Source: VBDM01 sp035519135 (GTDB lineage: Bacteria > Pseudomonadota > Gammaproteobacteria > Burkholderiales > SG8-39). From it: a DNA stretch of 64,000 nt. The notes below the pieces were generated by a model. The model saw nothing but the letters and a program-made list of their open reading frames with translations, had not been told where the DNA came from and searched no databases. The DNA lies in the NCBI GenBank assembly GCA_035519135.1, contig DATIWX010000044.1:45228-109227 (forward strand), given 5' to 3'. Positions 37,043-45,600 of this stretch are shown piece after piece; the first letter of the stretch is position 1; every line of letters begins with the position of its first letter. The position numbers and the translations under genes were made by a program.

Positions 37043-37663
37043 ATGCCGTCCTTGCCCGTGTCGGCCATCCTCAATCACCCGCAGCGCAACACGATCCGCC
37101 TGCAGCTCAAGCAGAACCTGATCCTGCGCGAAATGCCGGTGCCCGCCTGGGACGACCTCGAGCCGCAGCTGGAGGTCGCCGAGTACCGCAAGGGTGAGCC
37201 TCTGGTGAGGCAGGGCAGCACGAGCATGGAGCAGTTCTTCATCCTGGACGGGATCCTCAAGCGCGTCGTCAGCAATCCCCAGGGCAAGGAGATGATCCTG
37301 CGCTTCGCGGCCGAAACCGACATGGACACGTCCTATGCCGCATGGCGCATGAAGACCCCCATCCCCTACAGCATCGCGGCAGTCACGAAGGTGCGTGTTG
37401 CGCGCCTGTCCATGCCCCACTGGGTCGAGTTCCTCGAGCGCCACGACGAAGTGAAACTCCGCTTCGAATACGAGGTGATGCGGCTCATGTCCGAAGTCAT
37501 GGCGCACACCATCACGCTGCATCTGCTCGACGCCCCCGGGCGGCTCGCGCGCTTCATGCGCAAGCACCAGGACCTGCTCGGCCGCATTCCCAAGAAGGAA
37601 CTGGCGTCCTATCTCAATCTCACGCCGGAGACCCTGTCGCGCCTACGGCAGCGCGTCGCTTAA
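37043..37663 (+). CDS. Crp/Fnr family transcriptional regulator without cysteines
   Basis: Protein of 206 residues with an N-terminal cNMP-binding-like barrel (about 35-125) and a C-terminal winged helix. The recognition helix LNLTPETLSRLRQRV carries Glu196, Ser199 and Arg200, the E-xx-SR pattern by which FNR reads TTGA...TCAA. There is no cysteine at all, so it cannot hold an FNR 4Fe-4S cluster; the ligand is unknown. The protein stops just after the recognition helix. It is divergent from oxc across a gap holding box 1 and overlaps tctA convergently by four bases. Start ATG at 37,043 has no clear SD; GTG at 37,058 is an alternative. Confidence 0.86.
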   Translation: MPSLPVSAILNHPQRNTIRLQLKQNLILREMPVPAWDDLEPQLEVAEYRKGEPLVRQGSTSMEQFFILDGILKRVVSNPQGKEMILRFAAETDMDTSYAAWRMKTPIPYSIAAVTKVRVARLSMPHWVEFLERHDEVKLRFEYEVMRLMSEVMAHTITLHLLDAPGRLARFMRKHQDLLGRIPKKELASYLNLTPETLSRLRQRVA

Positions 37664-39177
37664 GCCGTCCGCTTCCCCTGCAGCGTGCGCAGCAGCGTCC
37701 TGATCAGAGGCCAGAAAAGCAGGAGCAGCGCGAGCGCGGTCAGGCCTCCAACGAGGCCGTTCGAGAAGAACACCATGAGATCGCCCTGCGAGCCCTTGAT
37801 GGCGTTGCGGAAGTTCTCTTCCGCCCTGTCGCCCAGGACGAGCGCCAGCACCATGGGCGCCAGCGGATAGCCGAGCTTCTTGAAGGCGTAGCCGATCACG
37901 CCGAAGACGACCATCAGATAGACGTCGAACATCGAGTTGTGCACGGTGTACGCGCCGATCGCGCAGATCACGATGATGACCGGCGCGATGATCGAAAACG
38001 GAATGCGCAGGATGGCGGCGAACAGCGGGACGCAGGTGAGCACGACGATCAGCCCGGCAATATTCCCCAGATACATGCTGGCGATCAGGCCCCACACGAA
38101 ATCCGGCTTCTCCACGAACAGCAGCGGCCCGGGCTGCAGGCCCCAGATGAGGAGGCCGCCGAGCAGCACCGCGGCGGTGGGCGAACCCGGCACGCCGAGC
38201 GTGATCATCGGCAGCAGCGCCGACGTCCCGGCGGCGTGCGCGGCAGTCTCCGGCGCCACCACGCCCTCGACCTTGCCGTTGCCGAAATCCCGCCCGTCCT
38301 TGGAGAGGCGCCGCGCGAGGCCGTAGCTCATGAACGACGCAGGCGTCGCCCCGCCCGGCACGATCCCCATGAAGCACCCTACCGCGGAGCTGCGCAAGGA
38401 AGTCGCCCAGTAACGCGGCAATTCTTTCCAGGTTTCCAATACGACTTTCATGTTGATCTTGGCGTTCGCTCCCTTGAACGCCAGGCCTTCTTCCAGTGTC
38501 TCCAGAATCTCGCCGATGCCGAACAGGCCGATGACCGCGATCAGGAAATCGAACCCCTTGAGCAGCGAAGTAAAGCCGAAGGTGAGGCGCAACGTTCCGG
38601 TGACGCTGTCCAGGCCGACCGCCGCGAGGGCGAACCCTATCATCATCGACGCGACGGTCTTCGCCGCGTTGCCGCCGCTCATCCCGACGAAGGCGCAGAA
38701 GGTGAGCAGATAGACCGCGAAGAACTCCGGCGGACCGAATTTCAGGGCGAATCCCGCAACGACTGGCGAGAGGAAGGTGATCATGATCACCGCGATCAGC
38801 GCCCCGACGAATGAGGAAGTGAACGCCGCGGTCAGGGCGCTGCCCGCTCGCCCCTGCTGGGCGAGCGGATGCCCGTCGAACGTGGTTGCCACCGACCAGG
38901 GCTCACCGGGGATATTGAAGAGAATCGAGGTGATGGCCCCGCCGAAAAGCGCACCCCAGTAGATGCAGGAGAGCAGGATGATCGCCGAGGTAGTGCCTCC
39001 GGGCTGCTGAGCCATCGAGAAAGTGAGCGGCAGCAGGATGGCAACACCGTTTGCGCCGCCCAGCCCGGGAAGCACGCCGATGATGATTCCCAGGATCACT
39101 CCGACGAACATCAGCACCAGGTTCAGCGGCGACAAAGCGACGCCGAACCCCCCCAGCAATGCATTGATTTCTTCCAC
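37660..39177 (-). CDS. tctA: Tripartite tricarboxylate transporter large membrane subunit
   Basis: Large permease of the TTT family, driven by a proton or sodium gradient. It has 505 residues with about 12 helices and family motifs GVLPGLGGANGVAILLPLTF (about 40-60), IPGEPWSVATTFDGHPLAQQGRAG and GIVPGGATPASFMSYGLA. GTG start with AGGAG. Third gene of tctC-tctB-tctA. Position in the oxalate cluster suggests a carboxylate such as oxalate as substrate; the family's known substrates are citrate, tartrate and related acids. Confidence 0.92.
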   Translation of the reverse strand: MEEINALLGGFGVALSPLNLVLMFVGVILGIIIGVLPGLGGANGVAILLPLTFSMAQQPGGTTSAIILLSCIYWGALFGGAITSILFNIPGEPWSVATTFDGHPLAQQGRAGSALTAAFTSSFVGALIAVIMITFLSPVVAGFALKFGPPEFFAVYLLTFCAFVGMSGGNAAKTVASMMIGFALAAVGLDSVTGTLRLTFGFTSLLKGFDFLIAVIGLFGIGEILETLEEGLAFKGANAKINMKVVLETWKELPRYWATSLRSSAVGCFMGIVPGGATPASFMSYGLARRLSKDGRDFGNGKVEGVVAPETAAHAAGTSALLPMITLGVPGSPTAAVLLGGLLIWGLQPGPLLFVEKPDFVWGLIASMYLGNIAGLIVVLTCVPLFAAILRIPFSIIAPVIIVICAIGAYTVHNSMFDVYLMVVFGVIGYAFKKLGYPLAPMVLALVLGDRAEENFRNAIKGSQGDLMVFFSNGLVGGLTALALLLLFWPLIRTLLRTLQGKRTA

Positions 39178-39223
39178 CCGATCTCCTATGCGCGGCGCGG
39201 CCCGCCCGCTCGCCCGTTCGCGT

Positions 39224-39727
39224 TCAACCCAAGCCCAGGGCTGCCTCCAGCGGCCCCTTGGGCAGGGGCACCTGGAACCACACCTCGAAGATCAGAAAGA
39301 AAACGACGCTCACGCCCACCGCGACCGGGACGATCTTGACCCAGGGGTACTTGCCCAGCTGCCACATGAAGTAGGCGATATACAGGGTCGACGCCAGGTA
39401 GAAGCCCAGATAGGCGATCAGGGAGACGTAGACGACGGTCGGAACGAGAACCGTGAGGATCTTTTTCAGCTCCTCGCGCGACACAAACGACTCGTCCGAA
39501 AGCGCCGCATTGCGCCAGCCGCGCAGCAGGATAGTCACGGCCGAAGCGCAGATCAGCAGTCCCACATACAAGGGAAAATAGCCGGGCTGGGGTCCGTCGT
39601 CCCCCCACCTCGCACCCAGCCGGTAGCTGTCGATCACCACCACCAGGCCGAAAAGGAGAATGGCGGCGGCAACACCGATTTCCACGGCGCGTACCGACGC
39701 CGCCGAACGATCCGTCCCGTTATCCAC
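39224..39727 (-). CDS. tctB: Tripartite tricarboxylate transporter small membrane subunit
   Basis: Small permease subunit, 167 residues from GTG at 39,727, which has GGAGG eight bases upstream; the open frame runs 22 codons further as a Pro/Arg/Gly-rich stretch that looks non-coding. Four hydrophobic segments: about 15-33, 51-66, 84-125 (paired) and 134-153. TctB family features such as GPQPGYFPLYVGLLI are present. It lies between tctC and tctA. Confidence 0.88.
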   Translation of the reverse strand: MDNGTDRSAASVRAVEIGVAAAILLFGLVVVIDSYRLGARWGDDGPQPGYFPLYVGLLICASAVTILLRGWRNAALSDESFVSREELKKILTVLVPTVVYVSLIAYLGFYLASTLYIAYFMWQLGKYPWVKIVPVAVGVSVVFFLIFEVWFQVPLPKGPLEAALGLG

Positions 39728-39797
39728 GCCACCCGCCTCCTCGATCCGCCCGCCGGGCCCTCGGCGCGCGGGGAGTGCCCCGCGCGCCCGCAAAAGC

Positions 39798-40811
39798 TCA
39801 CCTCGCGAGGAATCCTGCCTCTTTCATGAGCAGGATGTGCCGCGCTTCCTCGCGCGCAACCCACGCTTCGTATTCCTTGCCGTTCAGGGTCGTCTGGTTG
39901 AACGCGCCCTGCTCGAGAAAATCCTTCCACTCGGGCGTATCCCGCACCTTCTTCAGAAGGTCCACGAAGTACTGCACCTGTTCAGGGGTCACGCCGCCCG
40001 GCATGAAGATTCCGCGCAGCATGACGTACTCGACGTCGAGCCCCGTCTCCTTGCAGGTCGGGATGTCGTACCAGGACATCGTCTTCGTGACCTTGGTCTT
40101 GTAGGGCATGCGCTTGGAATCGAACACGCACAGCGGCCGCAGGGTCCCCGCCCTCCACTGCGCCACCGCCTCGATCGGATTGTTCACCGTGGAGTCGATG
40201 TGCTTGCCGACGAGCTGCACCGCCACCTCGCCGCCGCCCCGGTAGGAGATATAGGTGAACTTGGCGCCGGTCTGCCGCTCGATCGCGACCGTGATGATCT
40301 GGTCCTCCTGCTTGGAGCCGGTGCCGCCCATCTTGAACTTGCCGCCCCCTGCCGTGACCGCGGCCACGTACTCCTTCGGGGTCTTGTAGGGCGTCTCCGC
40401 GTTCACCCAGAGGACGAAATTGTCGAGCGCCATCATCTGCACCGGCGTCAGGTCGCGCCAATTGAAAGGCGTGTGCGTCGCGAGCGGCGTGGTGAACAGG
40501 TTCGACAGGGTGATGATCAGCTTGTGCGGGTCGCCTTTCGACTCCTTGACGTCGAGGAAACCCTCGGCGCCCGCGCCGCCGGCCTTGTTGATGACGACCA
40601 TGGGTTGCTTCATCAGCTTGTGCTTGGCAACGATGCCCTGGATGAAGCGCGCCATCTGGTCGGCGCCGCCTCCGGTCCCCGCGGGAATGATGAATTCCAC
40701 GGTCTTGCTCGGCTCCCAGGCCGCGAGGGCCGATTGCGGAGAGCCGACGGCCGCAAAAACGGCCAGGAATGGGGTGCTCCAACGCGAAAACTGCTTGATG
40801 TCGAACCGCAT
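39798..40811 (-). CDS. tctC: Bug-family periplasmic solute-binding protein (TctC)
   Basis: Binding protein of the TTT system, 337 residues. A signal peptide (about 1-30, ending SALAAWEPSK) is followed by the Bug fold: VEFIIPAGTGGGADQMARFI, GGAGAEGFLDVK, FTYISYRGGGEVAVQLVGKHID, and GGVTPEQVQYFVDLLKKV. AAAGGAGG precedes the ATG. First gene of tctCBA with its own FNR-type promoter. The ligand cannot be read from sequence; the Asp that binds carboxylate via water in other Bug proteins is not confirmed here. Confidence 0.9.
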   Translation of the reverse strand: MRFDIKQFSRWSTPFLAVFAAVGSPQSALAAWEPSKTVEFIIPAGTGGGADQMARFIQGIVAKHKLMKQPMVVINKAGGAGAEGFLDVKESKGDPHKLIITLSNLFTTPLATHTPFNWRDLTPVQMMALDNFVLWVNAETPYKTPKEYVAAVTAGGGKFKMGGTGSKQEDQIITVAIERQTGAKFTYISYRGGGEVAVQLVGKHIDSTVNNPIEAVAQWRAGTLRPLCVFDSKRMPYKTKVTKTMSWYDIPTCKETGLDVEYVMLRGIFMPGGVTPEQVQYFVDLLKKVRDTPEWKDFLEQGAFNQTTLNGKEYEAWVAREEARHILLMKEAGFLAR

Positions 40812-40867
40812 GTCTTTTCCTCCTTTAGGACGACCTCGTGCTCCCCGACCTCCGTACCGCGCCGCCT

Positions 40868-40908
40868 ATTATATTGCGCGGACCTGTTTGGACCTTGACT
40901 GGAATCAA
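40868..40908 (-). promoter_or_regulatory. FNR-type box and promoter of tctC (box 2)
   Basis: TTGAC-TGGA-ATCAA at 40,895-40,908, with a perfect TATAAT on the minus strand (40,868-40,873) at class II distance. Transcription would start near 40,861, about 50 bases before the tctC ATG. Confidence 0.8.
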
Positions 40909-40931
40909 GCGAGTTTCCCTCGTCGACCCGT

Positions 40932-41630
40932 CTAGTCCTCCTTCTTTTCGGGCTTGGAGCGCCCGGCAAGCCATTTCCCAACGACGACCACCAGCGCCGC
41001 GCCTACCGCGGGCGCAACATAGTAGCTCTCCAGCCACGGCAGGTTCGCGTTGACCCAGGCTGAAATCGCCGGATCCGTCACCGCCATCTCTCCCGCGGTC
41101 CAGCCGAGAATGGCGGCGCCGAGCGTAATGATAACCGGCCAGCGCTCCATAAGCTTCATCAGCATGGTCGCGCCGTAGACGACGAGCGGAATGCTGATGA
41201 TGAGGCCGAGCACGAGCAGCGTGATGCTGCCCTTGGCCGCCGCGGCAACGGCGATGACGTTGTCGGTGCTCATGACCAGGTCCGCGATCAGGATGGTCTT
41301 GATCGCACCGATGAGGTGCGAGCTCGATTGCACCTCGCCGTCCCCGTCTTCCTCGGGTATCAGCAGCTTCACCGCGATCCACAGCAGCGCCGCCCCTCCC
41401 GCGAGCTTGAGGTATGGGAACTCGAGCAGCTTCACCGCGACGACCGTGAGGACGATGCGCAGCACCACCGCGGCCCCGGCGCCCCAGAATATCGCCTGCT
41501 TTTGCTGCCTCGGCGGCAGCGAGCGCGCCGCGAGGGCGATCACCACGGCATTGTCGCCCGACAGGATGATGTTCACCCAGATGATCGTCCCCAGCCCCAG
41601 CCAGAACTGGGTCGTCAGCAGCTGCTCCAT
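40932..41630 (-). CDS. TerC family integral membrane protein
   Basis: Protein of 232 residues with about seven helices and the TerC signature WVNIILSGDNAVVIALAA (acidic Asp in helix 1) and LIADLVMSTDNVIAVAAAA. The family includes manganese exporters (Alx/MeeF-like). GGGGGG-type SD. It starts 28 bases after fhs and is probably in the same transcript. Why it sits in a C1 cluster is unclear. Confidence 0.88.
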   Translation of the reverse strand: MEQLLTTQFWLGLGTIIWVNIILSGDNAVVIALAARSLPPRQQKQAIFWGAGAAVVLRIVLTVVAVKLLEFPYLKLAGGAALLWIAVKLLIPEEDGDGEVQSSSHLIGAIKTILIADLVMSTDNVIAVAAAAKGSITLLVLGLIISIPLVVYGATMLMKLMERWPVIITLGAAILGWTAGEMAVTDPAISAWVNANLPWLESYYVAPAVGAALVVVVGKWLAGRSKPEKKED

Positions 41631-41658
41631 TCAGGTCCCCCCTCTCGCCGGCGCGAAA

Positions 41659-43329
41659 TCAGAACAGGCCGACGACTTTTCCTTCCACCAGGTCGATCTT
41701 CACCGCCGAAGGCACCTTGGGCAGGCCGGGCATGGTCATGATGTCGCCGCAGATCATCACGATGAACTCGGCGCCCGCCGCGAGGCGCACCTCGCGGACG
41801 TTGATCACGTGATCCACCGGGGCGGCCCGCAATTGAGGATCGGTCGAGAACGAGTACTGGGTCTTTGCGACGCACACCGGGTAGTGTCCGTAGCCCTCCT
41901 CTTGCAGCTTCTTGATCTGGTTGCGCACCTTGGCGTCCGCGGTGACTTCGGAGGCGCGGTAAATGCGCTGCGCGATCGCGCTGATCTTCTCCCATAGCGA
42001 ATCGTTTTCGCCGTACACGAAATGGAAACTGTTCTTGGTTTCGCACAACCCCACGACGATACGCGCGAGCTCCGCCGCACCCTTGCCGCCGTCGCTCCAG
42101 TGGGTGGCAATCACCGCCGGGACGCCGAGCTTCGCCATTCTCGCCTTGATGAAGTCGTGCTCACGCGGCGTATCGTAGGTGAACCGGTTGATCGACACGA
42201 CGCAGGGGATGCCGTAGTGCTTGCTCACGTTCTCCACGTGCCGCTCGAGGTTGACGATGCCCCGCTCCAGCGCGGCTATGTTCTCCTGATTCACCGTCTT
42301 CAGGTCCGCGCCTCCATGGTATTTCAGCGCCCGCACCGTGCCGACAATGACCGCCGCGCTCGGCTGCAGTCCGGATTTGCGGCACTTGATGTCGACGAAC
42401 TTCTCGGCACCGAGGTCGGCGCCGAAGCCCGCTTCGGTCACCACATAGTCGACGAGTTTCATCGCGGACTTCGTGGCGATCACGGAATTGCAGCCGTGCG
42501 CGATGTTGGCGAACGGACCGCCGTGAATGAAAGCCGGGTTGTTCTCGAGCGTCTGCACAAGATTCGGCTTGATCGCGTCCTTGAGCAGCACCGTCATGGC
42601 GCCGTGAGCCTGCAGGTCCCGCGCGAGCACCGGCTTCTGGTCGCGCGTGTAGGCGACGACGATCTTGCCGAGGCGTTCCTTCAGGTCCTCGAGCGAGTTC
42701 GACAGGCAGAAGATCGCCATGACTTCGGAGGCGACGACGATGTCGAATCCGTCCTGGCGCGGATAGCCGTTCCCCGGCCCGCCGAGGCTCACGGTGATGT
42801 CGCGCAGGGCGCGATCGTTCATGTCGACGACGCGCCTCCAGGCGATGCGGCGCACGTCGATCCCCAGCTCGTTTCCGTGATGGATGTGGTTGTCGAGCAT
42901 CGCCGCGAGCAGGTTGTTCGCGAGCGCGATGGCGTTGAAGTCGCCGGTGAAATGCAGGTTGATGTCTTCCATCGGCACCACCTGGGCGTAGCCGCCCCCG
43001 GCAGCGCCCCCCTTCATGCCGAACACCGGCCCGAGCGAGGGTTCGCGCAGGCAGATCATCGCTTTCTTGCCGATGTGGTTGAGCGCGTCGCCAAGACCGA
43101 CGGTCGTCGTGGTCTTGCCCTCGCCCGCCGGCGTGGGCGTCATTGCCGTGACGAGAATGAGCTTTGCGTTCGGCCGTTGCTTCAGGCCGTCGAGATATTC
43201 GAGCGCCACCTTCGCCTTGTAGTGGCCGTAGGGCTCTAGGTGCTCCTCGGGAATGCCGAGCTTCGCCAGCGCGATCTTGGAGATGCGTTCGAGTCTGGCT
43301 TTCTGCGCGATTTCGATGTCGGAGGGCAT
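41659..43329 (-). CDS. fhs: Formate-tetrahydrofolate ligase
   Basis: ATP-dependent joining of formate to tetrahydrofolate, giving 10-formyl-THF. It has 556 residues, the standard length. Visible are the nucleotide loop TPTPAGEGKTTTTVGLGDAL (about 67-86), EPSLGPVFGMKGGAAGGGYAQVVPMEDINLHFTGDFNAI and GGPFANIAHGCNSV. AAAGGAG SD. It would capture formate released by Frc for assimilation, in competition with formate dehydrogenase. It has its own FNR-type promoter. Confidence 0.97.
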   Translation of the reverse strand: MPSDIEIAQKARLERISKIALAKLGIPEEHLEPYGHYKAKVALEYLDGLKQRPNAKLILVTAMTPTPAGEGKTTTTVGLGDALNHIGKKAMICLREPSLGPVFGMKGGAAGGGYAQVVPMEDINLHFTGDFNAIALANNLLAAMLDNHIHHGNELGIDVRRIAWRRVVDMNDRALRDITVSLGGPGNGYPRQDGFDIVVASEVMAIFCLSNSLEDLKERLGKIVVAYTRDQKPVLARDLQAHGAMTVLLKDAIKPNLVQTLENNPAFIHGGPFANIAHGCNSVIATKSAMKLVDYVVTEAGFGADLGAEKFVDIKCRKSGLQPSAAVIVGTVRALKYHGGADLKTVNQENIAALERGIVNLERHVENVSKHYGIPCVVSINRFTYDTPREHDFIKARMAKLGVPAVIATHWSDGGKGAAELARIVVGLCETKNSFHFVYGENDSLWEKISAIAQRIYRASEVTADAKVRNQIKKLQEEGYGHYPVCVAKTQYSFSTDPQLRAAPVDHVINVREVRLAAGAEFIVMICGDIMTMPGLPKVPSAVKIDLVEGKVVGLF

Positions 43330-43376
43330 CTGCTGCTCCTTTGGGCTTTCCGAAGCGTCTCTTATTGCGGACGAGC

Positions 43377-43419
43377 ACTATACGGTGTGTGCATTTGCCC
43401 GGACATTGACGGAGGTCAA
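43377..43419 (-). promoter_or_regulatory. FNR-type box and promoter of fhs (box 3)
   Basis: Perfect palindrome TTGAC-GGAG-GTCAA at 43,406-43,419. TATAGT on the minus strand (43,377-43,382) is at class II distance. Transcription would start near 43,370, about 41 bases before the fhs ATG. Confidence 0.8.
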
Positions 43420-43432
43420 GAGCGGATACGTG

Positions 43433-44806
43433 TCACTGCTGTAGCCGGACCTCCCGGTCCCACTCGAGCGCCTTGAGATTGAAGCGCGCCTTTCCGTAGC
43501 CCGGCCGCAGAATCAGCGCGGAACGGTACTCATTCTCCGCATCGTCGACTCGCCCGGCAAGATAGTACGCATATCCCAGATTGTTGCGCGCGCGGGCGTT
43601 CCACGGAGCCTCGTGCACGCTCGACTCCCACAGCGCGATTTCGCTGGCGTAGTCGAGCTGCCGCGCGACGCAGGACAACAGGCACAATCCGAGCAGCACT
43701 CCGAGCGCGGCGCGCACTGCGGCAGCCCGCGGCCGCGAGGACGAGACCTGTGCGCTCAATCCGAGGAACAGTCCCCAGCCGGAGAGGTAGAGCTGGCGGT
43801 CATTGGCGACGTCCAGGCGCGGCACGATCGAATTGGTCGGCGCGAGCTGCAGGAAGAACCACAGTATGCCGAACGCAAGCCAGGGACGCGACCGCAAGCT
43901 GGCGACACCGAGCGCGAGCAGGGCCGCGAGCAGCGCCGCCTGCACGCCAAGCTGCACGTTCCATTCGGCAAGCGGCATCAGCGCGGGATCGATGTTGTAG
44001 CCGCGCAGCCCAATCAGCCGCGAAACCAGGTAGGCAATGCCGCCCACCTGGGTGAGCAGGTTCCCGCCGGCGTCCCGCTGCGTGAATCCGTAGCTGAGCA
44101 GCTCGAAATAGCGCGGGTGAAGCAGCGCCACGGCCGTGCCCGCGACCAGCACCGCCCAGTGCGCCCATTGCCGTCGCAGTACTTCCTTCCAGAACGGCTT
44201 CCAGCCGCGCCGGTCTCCTCTGCAGAGCTCGCACAGGAGCAGCGCCGCGGGCAGAGTCGCCGCGGTCTCGCGCGTCGCCAGCGCGAGCACGAACAGCAGC
44301 GTCGAGACCGCCCAGTGCCCGCGCCTGAGATACACGAGCAGCGCGCCGAGATAGAAGCTCGCCATCAGCGACGACGAGCGCCCGCTGATGTACGTCACTG
44401 CTTCCGTCTGCGCCGGGTGCAGCGCGAACAGCAGCGCGGCGATCAGCGCCACGCCGCGCGACCGGTCCGATTCCCCTTCGCCGAACCAGCGCGCGCACAG
44501 TCTCGACCCGATGGCGTACAGCAGCACCGCGTTGAGCGCATGCGCCGCAATGTTGAACAGGTGAAAGCCGAATTCTCCCGGGCCGAGCGTCCAGTTGAGG
44601 ACGTAGCTGGCCTTGAGCAGCGGCCGCACGCCTCCGCCGGCGCGATCGAGCAGCGCCTGCCAGGAATGCACCGTCGGATAGTTGACGATGACGTTGTAGT
44701 CGTCGAACTGGAACACGCCCGCGAACGACGGCAGATACGCGATGAACGCGACGATCGCCAGCAACCATCCGTCGCGCCGGGCGCGGTCCGGCATTCCCGG
44801 AGTCAT
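43433..44806 (-). CDS. TMTC-like membrane protein with TPR tail (second copy)
   Basis: Protein of 457 residues from ATG at 44,806, which overlaps the upstream carboxypeptidase stop (ATGA); the open frame extends 16 codons further. About 10 helices, with the acidic pair Asp35-Asp36 in VFQFDDYNVIVNYPTVHSW of the first periplasmic loop. LFALHPAQTEAVTYISGRSSSLM is the conserved DUF1736/TMTC segment. One or two TPR units (about 395-445, ARNNLGYAYYLAGRVDDAENEYRSALILRP) close it. Same family as the gene behind pilA but a better match to TMTC. Acceptor unknown. Confidence 0.75.
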   Translation of the reverse strand: MTPGMPDRARRDGWLLAIVAFIAYLPSFAGVFQFDDYNVIVNYPTVHSWQALLDRAGGGVRPLLKASYVLNWTLGPGEFGFHLFNIAAHALNAVLLYAIGSRLCARWFGEGESDRSRGVALIAALLFALHPAQTEAVTYISGRSSSLMASFYLGALLVYLRRGHWAVSTLLFVLALATRETAATLPAALLLCELCRGDRRGWKPFWKEVLRRQWAHWAVLVAGTAVALLHPRYFELLSYGFTQRDAGGNLLTQVGGIAYLVSRLIGLRGYNIDPALMPLAEWNVQLGVQAALLAALLALGVASLRSRPWLAFGILWFFLQLAPTNSIVPRLDVANDRQLYLSGWGLFLGLSAQVSSSRPRAAAVRAALGVLLGLCLLSCVARQLDYASEIALWESSVHEAPWNARARNNLGYAYYLAGRVDDAENEYRSALILRPGYGKARFNLKALEWDREVRLQQ

Positions 44807-45594
44807 TGCGCCCGGGCCGCGAATGCGCGATCGAGCAGGCCCACCGCGTGCCACCAGCGGTTGCGGGCGTTGAGCATCACCACCAGCACGCGCACGCCGT
44901 CCCGCTCGGCGAGCGCAACCAGGCAGTTTCCGGCGAGGTCGGTGTGTCCGGTCTTCAGCCCGATCGCGCCGGGATAGCGACCGATGAGCGCATTGGTATT
45001 GTCGAATTCGAAGGAGCGCTTGCCGTCGGCGCTGCTCACCGCCGCGCGCGCCTTCTCCGCGAGCCGGAGGTACTCCGGATGCCGCATGACCTCTTCGGCC
45101 AGCCGCGCGAGATCGTGCGCGCTGGAGTACTGCAGCTTGTGGTCATGCCCGCAGGGATCGGCGAAGCGCGTATCCCGGAGGTCGAGCGCCAAGGCGCGAC
45201 GGTTCATCAGCTCGACAAAATGCTGCGTGGTCCGCCCGAGGTCGTCTGCGAGCGCGCGGCAGGCGTCGTTCGCAGAGCGGATCACGGTCGCGGCGAGCAG
45301 GTCCCGGACGCGCCACTTTTCGCCGGGCCTGATCCCGAGGCGCGTTCCGGTCTCGGATGCGACGCCGTCGCTCACCGCGATCACGCGTTCGGGCTCTCCG
45401 CGTTCGAGCACCAGCAGGGCGGTCATCATCTTGGCGAGGCTCGCGGGCGGCAGGCGCTCGCCGGCCCTGCCCGCCCACAGCAGGCGCCCGTCGCGCTTGA
45501 CCAGGTAGGCGTCCGCGACCTGCGGGTAGCGGTCTTCCTCGGCGTGCGCGCAGCCCGCCGCAAGCAGCGCGACGAGCGCGAGGCGACGCAGCAC
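44803..45594 (-). CDS. D-alanyl-D-alanine carboxypeptidase (S11, penicillin-binding protein)
   Basis: Trims the terminal D-Ala of peptidoglycan pentapeptides. It has 263 residues with a signal peptide (about 1-18; a Cys at 15 also allows a lipoprotein reading, but no proper lipobox precedes it). The active site is Ser52 in SLAK, with SAN at 107-109 and KTG at 214-216. It is shorter than DacA/DacC because the C-terminal membrane-anchoring domain is absent, so probably soluble in the periplasm. Seven bases after the DUF3617 gene stop. Confidence 0.92.
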   Translation of the reverse strand: MLRRLALVALLAAGCAHAEEDRYPQVADAYLVKRDGRLLWAGRAGERLPPASLAKMMTALLVLERGEPERVIAVSDGVASETGTRLGIRPGEKWRVRDLLAATVIRSANDACRALADDLGRTTQHFVELMNRRALALDLRDTRFADPCGHDHKLQYSSAHDLARLAEEVMRHPEYLRLAEKARAAVSSADGKRSFEFDNTNALIGRYPGAIGLKTGHTDLAGNCLVALAERDGVRVLVVMLNARNRWWHAVGLLDRAFAARAQ

Positions 45595-45600
45595 GCCGGC

